NCBI GenBank assembly: GCA_964460345.1
Contig: CAYWRO010000113.1
Coordinates: 1-8,895 of the forward strand
Length of the DNA stretch: 8,895 nt
Direction of reading: 5' to 3'
Origin: CAYWRO01 sp964460345
Lineage (GTDB): Bacteria; Planctomycetota; Phycisphaerae; Phycisphaerales; UBA1924
The notes beneath the pieces were generated by a model. It ran no database searches and was not told where the DNA came from. It worked only from the letters and a program-made list of their open reading frames with translations. Shown here piece by piece: positions 1 through 5,019 of the stretch. Made by a program: the position numbers and the translations under genes. Within the stretch, counting starts at the first letter, position 1. Every line of letters begins with the position of its first letter.

Positions 1-1790
1 CCCCACCCCCCCCAAGTGCGCCAGCTTCCGCCGCCGATTCCACCATCAACCCCCTGCGCGCCCTCGTCGAGGAGTTCCGCAAGACGGAGGAGAAGATCCG
101 TCTTGGCTTGTTGGGGGGCGGAGGCCTCAAGGCGATCGAGCGGCAGCATGCGAAGGGGCGGCTGACGGCTCGGGAGCGGATCGAAAGGCTGGTGGACGAC
201 CCGAAGGCGTTCGTTGAGCTCGGGTTGTGGGCGGCGCACGGGATGTACGAGGAGTATGGCGGGGCGGCCGCAGCGGGGGTTGTCACCGGCGTCGGCGCGG
301 TCGCGGGGCGGGAGGCGATGATCATCGCCAACGATGCCACGGTGAAGGCGGGCGCGTTCTTTCCGATGACGTGCAAAAAGATCATCCGCGCGCAGACCAT
401 CGCGATGATGGCGCGGCTGCCGCTGATCTACCTGGTGGACTCGGCGGGCGTCTTCCTGCCGCTGCAGGAGGACGTCTTCCCGGACACGGACGACTTCGGG
501 CGGATCTTCCGCAACAACGCGGTGATCTCCGCCGCAGGGATCCCGCAGATCGCGGCGATCATGGGGTACTGCGTCGCGGGGGGCGGGTACCTGCCGGTCC
601 TGTGCGACACGCTGCTGATGACGGAGGGGAGCGGGCTGTACCTGGCGGGTCCGGCGCTGGTAAAGGCGGCGATCGGGCAGGCCGTGAGCGATGAGGAGCT
701 GGGCGGGGCGGAGATGCACGCGGCGGTGAGCGGGACGATTGATTTCAAAGAGAAGGATGATGAGGCGTGCATCCAGCGGCTGCGGTCGCTTGCCGCCAAG
801 TCGCACGGCACGGCAGGCGAATGGGTCGTGCACTCGCCCTACGGCACTACCCGCCTAGTTGCTGGCATTGAGCTTGAGCACGAGGCGCCAGGCCTCGTGA
901 GCCGTCACGACCCCGCACCTCATCGCAACGCTGAAGACGTCTACTCCATCTTCAACGACAAGCCGGGTACGCAGTACGACGTACGCGACATCGTCGACTG
1001 CGTTGTTGACACCGCAGCGCCATCTGAGACGAGCGACAAGGCGAGCTTCGGGGCGAACTTCGACGAGTATAAGAAGGAGTACGGCCCCTCGATCGTGTGC
1101 GGGTATACGACAATCGGCGGCTTTGTCTGCGGGATCGTCGCCAACCAGAAGAAACTCACGCAGCAGACGCAACCCGGCGGTCGCTCCGGTCCGACGAAGG
1201 AAACGCACATGCCGGGTGTGATCTACGCCGAGGCCGCCGACAAGGCCGCCCGCTTCATCATGGACTGCAACCAGCGGAAGATCCCGCTGATCTTCCTGCA
1301 GGACACGACCGGCTTCATGGTCGGGCGCGACTCGGAGCAGGGCGGGATCATCCGGGCCGGGGCGAAGATGGTCAACGCGATGGCCAACTCCATCGTCCCG
1401 AAGATCGTCGTGATCCTCGGCGGCTCGTACGGCGCGGGCAACTACGCGATGTGCGGCCGCGCGTTCGACCCCTTCCTCACCTATGCGTGGCCGAGCGCGA
1501 AGTTCGCGGTGATGGGTGCGAACCAGGCGACGGGCACGCTCGCCATGATCGAGGAAAAGGCCCGCGAACGCCGCGGCGAACAGATCGACCGCGAGACGCA
1601 CGAGCAGATCCTCAAGGCGGTGCACGCCAGCTACACCGCCCAGCAGGACATCCGCTACGGCGCGGCCCGCGGCTGGGTGGACCGCATCATCGAGCCACAC
1701 AAGACGCGAGAAGAGCTGATCGCAGCGCTGCGGATGACGGCGGGGTGGGATTACTCGCGAGAGTTTCGGACGGGCGTTTTGCAGACTTGA
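1..1790 (+). CDS. Acyl-CoA carboxylase, carboxyltransferase (beta) subunit, 5' partial
   Basis: Cytoplasmic subunit that transfers CO2 from carboxybiotin to an acyl-CoA; the biotin carboxylase/biotin carrier partner is not in the window. The frame is open from base 3 with no stop, giving 595 visible residues. The start lies left of the window: residues about 14-34 (TINPLRALVEEFRKTEEKIR) match the usual N-terminus of this family, so the TTG at 108 is internal. Visible motifs, numbered from base 3: KGRLTARERI at 51-60; the N-half crotonase-like fold with VDSAGVFLPLQEDVFPD at about 145-160; the glycine-rich oxyanion segment CVAGGGY at 190-196; ELGGAE at 232-237; and the C-half oxyanion segment GGSYGAGNYAMCGRA at 473-487. 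The VFPD...FGRIF pattern resembles methylcrotonyl-CoA carboxylase beta more than the propionyl-CoA type, but the substrate cannot be fixed. It is longer than the usual roughly 510-540 residues because of insertions at about 267-303 (see the repeat inside it), about 338-350 and about 385-404. Family confidence is high; substrate confidence is low. Confidence 0.93.
   Translation, partial: PPPPSAPASAADSTINPLRALVEEFRKTEEKIRLGLLGGGGLKAIERQHAKGRLTARERIERLVDDPKAFVELGLWAAHGMYEEYGGAAAAGVVTGVGAVAGREAMIIANDATVKAGAFFPMTCKKIIRAQTIAMMARLPLIYLVDSAGVFLPLQEDVFPDTDDFGRIFRNNAVISAAGIPQIAAIMGYCVAGGGYLPVLCDTLLMTEGSGLYLAGPALVKAAIGQAVSDEELGGAEMHAAVSGTIDFKEKDDEACIQRLRSLAAKSHGTAGEWVVHSPYGTTRLVAGIELEHEAPGLVSRHDPAPHRNAEDVYSIFNDKPGTQYDVRDIVDCVVDTAAPSETSDKASFGANFDEYKKEYGPSIVCGYTTIGGFVCGIVANQKKLTQQTQPGGRSGPTKETHMPGVIYAEAADKAARFIMDCNQRKIPLIFLQDTTGFMVGRDSEQGGIIRAGAKMVNAMANSIVPKIVVILGGSYGAGNYAMCGRAFDPFLTYAWPSAKFAVMGANQATGTLAMIEEKARERRGEQIDRETHEQILKAVHASYTAQQDIRYGAARGWVDRIIEPHKTREELIAALRMTAGWDYSREFRTGVLQT
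823..913. repeat. Nested inverted-repeat element inside the carboxyltransferase gene
   Basis: Outer perfect 8-bp arms GGGTCGTG (823-830) and CACGACCC (906-913) enclose an inner perfect 8-bp hairpin, CACGAGGC (879-886) and GCCTCGTG (892-899), with the 5-base loop GCCAG. The coding frame stays open across it. The residues it encodes lie in a stretch of about 37 codons (801-911) with no counterpart that I recall in carboxyltransferase subunits. Codons 855-875 (CTA GTT GCT GGC ATT GAG CTT) mostly end in A or T, while flanking codons mostly end in G or C. It looks like a small palindromic repeat that entered the gene in frame. The arms are seen directly; the insertion is inferred and no target duplication is obvious. 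Confidence 0.5.
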
Positions 1791-1800
1791 AGGCGAACGC

Positions 1801-1880
1801 AGAGGCGCGGAGGGGGCGCGGAGGGCGCAGAGATGATGCGTCACGCGAAGGGGCCAAAGGTCGCGAAGAGCGCGAAGAGG
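1801..1880. repeat. Purine-rich short tandem repeats between genes
   Basis: The 113-bp gap between the carboxyltransferase stop and the next start is almost entirely G/A-rich on the + strand. It contains an exact 11-bp tandem pair GGCGCGGAGGG (1804-1814 and 1815-1825), a related GGCGCAGAG (1824-1832) and an exact 9-bp tandem pair CGCGAAGAG (1862-1870 and 1871-1879). Degenerate GCAGAGGCGCGGAGG-like and GCGAAGAG-like runs are common between planctomycete genes. I see no clear terminator for the upstream gene here. Confidence 0.6.
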
Positions 1881-1903
1881 AGGGACGGTATCCTTCCCCA
1901 GCC

Positions 1904-2446
1904 ATGCGCCGCCGCCTCTCCTCCATCCTCAAGTGGACGCTGACGACCCTGCTCGCGCTGCTGCTGGCGCTTGAGGTCGCGAGCGTGTGGTACACGTTTT
2001 CGTGGGGCCGGATCGACATCGGTCCGATCAGTGGCGGCGAACCTCTCTATACGGTGGTCTGCATCGATCGCGGCGCCTTTCTCGCTGCCAAGGCACATGT
2101 CGTTGAGGCGTGGGGCTGGGGCGTCGGCCTCGCCGACGGCTTCGAGTGCGCGCCAGTGGCGGAGCCGTGGGGAAGGGCTAACTTCGCCTGGTGGAGCTTC
2201 CGCCGCGAGATCCCGGCAAGCCCCTTCGTCGGCCCGCGCCACCTCCCCCTCACGTACCCCATCCTCGCCCTCGCGCTCCCCGCCGCCTGGCTCTGGTTCA
2301 CCGACACCCGCGCTCGCCGCCGCCGCCGCGCGGGCCGCTGCCGCAAGTGCGGGTACGACCTGACCGGCCTGCCGTTGCGTTCAGCGCACACCACCGCCGC
2401 GGCGGATCGCGCATCGCCGATCTGCCCGGAATGCGGCGCCGCCTGA
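1904..2446 (+). CDS. Two-helix membrane protein with C-terminal zinc ribbon, function unknown
   Basis: 180-residue protein starting at the ATG at 1904. The frame is open far upstream only because it shadows the carboxyltransferase gene; this ATG sits directly before a basic residue cluster (MRRR) and a hydrophobic helix. Helix 1 spans about residues 8-31 and helix 2 about 114-132, followed by a very basic stretch (RARRRRRAGR). The C-terminus has paired cysteines C146/C149 (CRKCGYDLTGLP) and C174/C177 (CPECG), a typical zinc-ribbon knuckle pair. Predicted topology is N-terminus inside, residues about 32-113 outside the membrane, and ribbon inside. I recognise the CxxCGYDLxGLP...CPECG ending as recurrent in planctomycete membrane proteins of unknown function. 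A GA-rich stretch (GAGGAGGGACGG, about 1876-1887) lies 16 bases before the ATG, too far for a strong ribosome binding site. No operon partner is evident. Confidence 0.78.
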   Translation: MRRRLSSILKWTLTTLLALLLALEVASVWYTFSWGRIDIGPISGGEPLYTVVCIDRGAFLAAKAHVVEAWGWGVGLADGFECAPVAEPWGRANFAWWSFRREIPASPFVGPRHLPLTYPILALALPAAWLWFTDTRARRRRRAGRCRKCGYDLTGLPLRSAHTTAAADRASPICPECGAA

Positions 2447-2458
2447 CTCACCTTCCGC

Positions 2459-2545
2459 TCACGGGCACGCCGCGCCCGCGCTGACGGGGAACCAGCTGTC
2501 CAGAAACGCCGGCAGGTTGAAGACGTCGACAGCGCGTTGCGCCTC
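2459..2545 (-). pseudogene. Orphan, decayed C-terminus of a dockerin-like secreted protein
   Basis: Read on the - strand, this stretch encodes AVDVFNLPAFLDSWFPVSAG followed by AACP and a TGA stop at 2461-2459. It aligns with the last repeat of the two complete proteins to its right (GVDVFDLLAFLDCWFPAS...PC). At DNA level 2486-2527 matches 3509-3550 at 37 of 42 positions, and GGGCACGCCGC at 2463-2473 is also shared. Decay shows as D to N and L to P in the helix, C to S in the DCWF motif, and loss of the whole first repeat and of any protein body upstream. The open frame continues to 2830 but only through GC-rich repeats with no recognisable domain. I read it as the 3' relic of a third paralogue; a short expressed protein is possible but unsupported. 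Confidence 0.7.
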
Positions 2546-2558
2546 GGTCAGATGCGGA

Positions 2559-2700
2559 CGGGTGGCATGCCCACGCCCCGCGCCCCACCGCCACCACTCG
2601 CACGCGGGACTCCGCCCGGGCCTGCGCCCTGGCGGGTGGCATGCCCCCCCTCCCTCGCACGCGGTACTCCGCGCGGGCATGCGCACTGGCGGGCGTTGGC
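2559..2700. repeat. GC-rich direct repeat, two copies and a fragment
   Basis: Unit 1 is 2559-2632 (74 bp) and unit 2 is 2633-2689 (57 bp). A third start (CGGGCGTTGGC) follows at 2690. Both full units begin CGGGTGGCATGCCC and share a tail of the form CTCGCACGCGG, one variable base, ACTCCGC, ending in CTGG. Unit 2 lacks about 17 bp of the middle of unit 1. GCATGC occurs three times (2565-2570, 2639-2644 and 2677-2682). The overlapping open frames look like a consequence of GC richness; no coding signal is seen. Confidence 0.65.
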
Positions 2701-2783
2701 GATCGATGGAATCCCGTCGCGGCGGTGGCGTCATCGCGATCACGAGCCCGGCGCGATCCGACCGGGCGCTGCGGGCCGGTTCC

Positions 2784-2892
2784 GCGAGCTTCCGCTCGCC
2801 GGCTCTGACAAACGCGAGCCGCCCCCTCACCTCCAGCCGGCTCCGATTCGCTCAGCAGACGTGTGGATGTCCCGGGCCGGCTGGAAGCCGGC
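2784..2892. repeat. Two small intergenic hairpins
   Basis: GCGAGC (2784-2789), loop TTCC, GCTCGC (2794-2799) forms a perfect 6-bp stem. GCCGGC (2876-2881), loop TGGAA, GCCGGC (2887-2892) forms another, and the sequence around it (CCGGCTGGAAGCCGGCGGTCC-like) resembles a repeat I associate with planctomycete intergenic regions. No T-run follows either, so neither is called a terminator. Confidence 0.4.
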
Positions 2893-2934
2893 GGTCCATG
2901 GCCGCGCGTGTGATGGCTGCGGCTCCTCGCGCGG

Positions 2935-3165
2935 GTTTTGGAGCCTTGCAAATAGTTTTTGGGGCCGCAAAAGCGATTTGAGGGGCCTGTGAAATGACTT
3001 TTGGGGCCCGTGAAATCGTTTTACGGGCCTGTGAAATCATTTTTGCGGCCCGTGAAATGATTTTTGGGGCTTGTGAAATCATTTTTGGGGCCCCAAAAAT
3101 CATTTTTGGGGCCCGTGAAATCGTTTTTGGGGCCCGTGAAATCATTTTTGGGGCCTGTGAAATAG
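2935..3165. repeat. Tandem array of a 21-bp unit, about 11 copies
   Basis: Counting from each GGGGCC-like core, units start at 2940, 2961, 2982, 3003, 3024, 3045, 3066, 3087, 3108, 3129 and 3150; every spacing is exactly 21 bp. The consensus is a GC core GGGGCC then (C/T)GTGAAATC followed by (A/G)TTTTT. The first two units and the end of the last are the most diverged; the central and right units are nearly identical. There are no unique spacers, so this is a minisatellite-like array and not CRISPR. It is AT-richer than its surroundings and lies between convergent genes. Because 21 is a multiple of three, several frames stay open on both strands and give seven-residue periodic translations, which do not by themselves indicate a protein. 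Confidence 0.92.
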
Positions 3166-3480
3166 CGCTGGGCGAGGGTTATCTGACGTGCACCCGCGTT
3201 TGCAGGCCGTGAGCGGGGGTGGCCCCCCCGGGTTCGGGTGAAGAGGCTTGTCGGACGATGATCCGGTCGCGGAGCGGCGCAGCGCTGCTGCCCCTCCGCT
3301 CTGCACCAGTGCGCCAAAGAGAGAAATCTCCCATCCGGATCAAGCCGCGTGTTCGGCGCGCCGATCCTTGGCTTTGGATGGCGAAAGGGCGCACGGGAGT
3401 TTCGGCAACTCCGGTGCGCCCGCGCTGTTCTCCCATTGTCGCCCCCCCCGCCCCGCCGCAGGAGGCGACGGCGCGAAGTA
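3166..3480. other. Intergenic stretch with no gene seen
   Basis: Between the 21-bp array and the stop of the - strand propeller gene I see no convincing coding region, RNA gene or repeat copy. It holds a short G5/C5 hairpin (GGGGGTGGCCCCC, 3215-3227) and the larger hairpin listed separately at 3387-3421. Open frames on both strands are proline/arginine-rich and featureless. Confidence 0.6.
3387..3421 (-). terminator. Strong hairpin, candidate terminator of the propeller gene
   Basis: Arms 3387-3401 (GGGCGCACGGGAGTT) and 3407-3421 (AACTCCGGTGCGCCC) pair at 14 of 15 positions around the loop TCGGC. It lies about 60 bp beyond the - strand stop at 3482-3484. In the - direction the stem is followed by TTTCGCC, a weak T-run, so intrinsic termination is plausible but not certain. 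It could also act for transcription arriving from the + strand. Confidence 0.5.
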
Positions 3481-3481
3481 A

Positions 3482-4843
3482 TCACATGCAGGGCACGCCG
3501 CTGCTGGCGGGGAACCAGCAGTCCAGGAACGCCAGCAGATCGAAGACGTCGACGCCCTGGGCGCCATCGATGTCCGCCGCGGCGGCGCTGGCGAACCACA
3601 GGTCCAGGTACGCGAGCAGGTCGAAGACATCCACCTGGGCCGCGCTGCCGTCTGCTTCGCAGATGCAGAAGGGCTCACCGGTGCCGGGCCAAACCTCGAT
3701 GGCGTCAAACATCAACGGCACCGCACCGGTATCCACAGGACCGATCCCCAGCGGCGTGAGGTGACCGTCCGGCTGGATCAGATAGGTCCACACACCGCGA
3801 ACGCCGTCGCCGGAGGCAGTGCTCTGGTTCTCGTCGACGATGAAGAGGTAATCGCCCATGGCAGCCATGCCGGCGATGCTGTCTGTGATGAGCGTGAGGC
3901 CGGTGTCTAGAAGGTTGCCTGCCGGATCAACTTCATAGGAGATGACTATGTGATTGCCGCCATGGCCGACGAACAGATGTCCACTCTCAGAGGCAGCCAG
4001 GTAAGCAGGGTTTTGCAGCGGTGAAAACGTCGGGTTGAACAGCGGCACGACAAACTCGGGGTCGGTGATGTCGTATCCATTGATGCACGTGTCGCATCCA
4101 CCGGAAAAGATCCCGCTGCCGCCGCCGGTGTAGAGGAATCGGTTGTCGCGTGTGATGGTCAGATCGAGAGGCGCGTCGAAGTTCGCGACGGTCTCGAGGT
4201 GAGCAAGTCGTCCGGTGGTCAGATTGACGGACCAGCGATTGATAATGTCGTCTCCCGTGCTCTGCGTGTACAGCAGATTGCGCGAGGCGTCGAACGCCAT
4301 CGAACTCGACGACACACCGTTTGTCTTGATATCTGTGCGCACGAGTCGCGGGATTGCCGGCACCCACCGATAGATGTGGATGAAGTCATCGCCGATCGGC
4401 GACTCGATCACGGCCAGCAGATCATCGGACAGCCAGAGCAGCGTCGGCGCGTCACCGGGAACCGTGCCGGTATACAACGGTGTGAGTGTGGAGTTGGGAT
4501 TCACCTGGAAGATGACGATCTCATCGCCAAGGGTGGTCGTCTGTCCACCGCAGACCGCCAGCAGACCGCCTCCGGGTGAGATCGATATGCCATTTGCGTG
4601 GCGGCCGACCTCAACGTTGGCCACGAAAGCGAGTGTGCCGTCCTGGTTCTGACGAAGCGTTGTGATCGCACCGGGCGAGTCCGCCGGGGTACCGGAAATG
4701 AAGCGGTTCACAACGAAAACCGTGGGAGCTGCGGCCTGGGCGCTCGCTTGCTGCGGTAAAGCAGCGGCGGCAACCGCCGAAACGGTCAGAGCGGCGGCGA
4801 TGCTGAAACGGAAACGTCCGACGCAGGCAGCGAGGTTCGTCAT
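3482..4843 (-). CDS. Secreted beta-propeller-like protein with dockerin-like C-terminus
   Basis: 453 residues. The ATG at 4843 is chosen because it has an AGGA site 7 bases upstream and opens a clear signal peptide (basic residues, hydrophobic run about 13-29, cleavage near ASAQA at 33-37); an in-frame ATG at 4993 would add 50 residues of translated hairpin sequence. The mature body (about 40-385) has repeats of the form ISPGGGLLAVCGG (88-100), MAFDASRNLLYTQ (182-194) and LTITRDNRFLYTGGG (228-242), the pattern of seven-bladed propellers of the YVTN/lactonase type. No catalytic activity can be assigned. Residues 393-453 are a dockerin-like tail with two repeats, VDVFDLLAYLDLWF (404-417) and VDVFDLLAFLDCWF (431-444). 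The second has a calcium-loop spacing D-x-D...D-x-x-D (424, 426, 432, 435). Cysteines at 393, 395, 442 and 452 could form disulfides. The protein is probably exported and attached or sorted through its C-terminus. Confidence 0.85.
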   Translation of the reverse strand: MTNLAACVGRFRFSIAAALTVSAVAAAALPQQASAQAAAPTVFVVNRFISGTPADSPGAITTLRQNQDGTLAFVANVEVGRHANGISISPGGGLLAVCGGQTTTLGDEIVIFQVNPNSTLTPLYTGTVPGDAPTLLWLSDDLLAVIESPIGDDFIHIYRWVPAIPRLVRTDIKTNGVSSSSMAFDASRNLLYTQSTGDDIINRWSVNLTTGRLAHLETVANFDAPLDLTITRDNRFLYTGGGSGIFSGGCDTCINGYDITDPEFVVPLFNPTFSPLQNPAYLAASESGHLFVGHGGNHIVISYEVDPAGNLLDTGLTLITDSIAGMAAMGDYLFIVDENQSTASGDGVRGVWTYLIQPDGHLTPLGIGPVDTGAVPLMFDAIEVWPGTGEPFCICEADGSAAQVDVFDLLAYLDLWFASAAAADIDGAQGVDVFDLLAFLDCWFPASSGVPCM

Positions 4844-4850
4844 GGTGAAT

Positions 4851-4854
4851 TCCT
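4851..4854 (-). promoter_or_regulatory. Ribosome binding site of the propeller gene
   Basis: AGGA on the - strand, separated by 7 bases (ATTCACC) from the ATG at 4843-4841. This supports the shorter start that exposes the signal peptide. Confidence 0.65.
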
Positions 4855-4891
4855 GTGTTCTTCGCTCGGGAGTACCGTTGAGAGGGAAGCA

Positions 4892-4917
4892 CCGGCCGCC
4901 CCGTTTGGGGCGGCCGG
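4892..4917 (-). terminator. Perfect 11-bp GC hairpin between the two secreted-protein genes
   Basis: CCGGCCGCCCC (4892-4902) and GGGGCGGCCGG (4907-4917) pair perfectly around a 4-base loop. It lies about 100 bp after the stop of the giant secreted protein and about 50 bp before the start of the propeller gene, both on the - strand. In that direction it is followed by TGCTTCCCTCTC, pyrimidine-rich but not a true T-run. It may terminate the upstream gene, or act as a 5' leader structure if the two are co-transcribed. Confidence 0.55.
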
Positions 4918-4934
4918 CGTGGGTGGTTGTCAGT

Positions 4935-4948
4935 GGGGCTTTCGCCCC
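4935..4948 (-). other. Small hairpin with GAAA tetraloop
   Basis: On the - strand GGGGC-GAAA-GCCCC forms a perfect 5-bp stem closed by a GNRA-type loop, located between the stop at 5020 and the larger hairpin at 4892-4917. It may contribute to the same termination or leader structure. No promoter could be identified with confidence in this 176-bp gap. Confidence 0.35.
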
Positions 4949-5019
4949 GTCGGCGCCGGCGGTTCCGCATGGCGGAGGCCGGAGCCGGTGCATCGCGCCT
5001 TTACGGCTCGATTCCCAGA

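Noticed and set aside
108..110. TTG at 108 as start of the carboxyltransferase
   Set aside because: The frame is open to base 3 and the upstream residues (NPLRALVEEFRKTEEKIR) match the normal N-terminus of the family, so the gene begins outside the window.
855..1844. - strand open frame opposite the carboxyltransferase
   Set aside because: A shadow of a GC-rich gene: no domain, and arginine/aspartate/leucine-rich as expected from the complementary strand of biased codons.
1097..1903. Long + strand open frame from 1097 as an N-terminal extension of the zinc-ribbon protein
   Set aside because: It overlaps the carboxyltransferase in another frame and encodes arginine-rich low-complexity sequence. 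The convincing start is the ATG at 1904 before the first membrane helix.
2517..2992. Overlapping + strand open frames in the convergent gap
   Set aside because: They run through the dockerin relic and direct repeats, encode proline/arginine/alanine-rich sequence and have no domain or ribosome binding site.
2935..3165. CRISPR array
   Set aside because: The 21-bp units abut each other with no unique spacers, and no cas genes are present.
4844..4993. ATG at 4993 as start of the propeller gene
   Set aside because: The extra 50 residues are translated hairpin and repeat DNA and would bury the signal peptide; the ATG at 4843 has a ribosome binding site.
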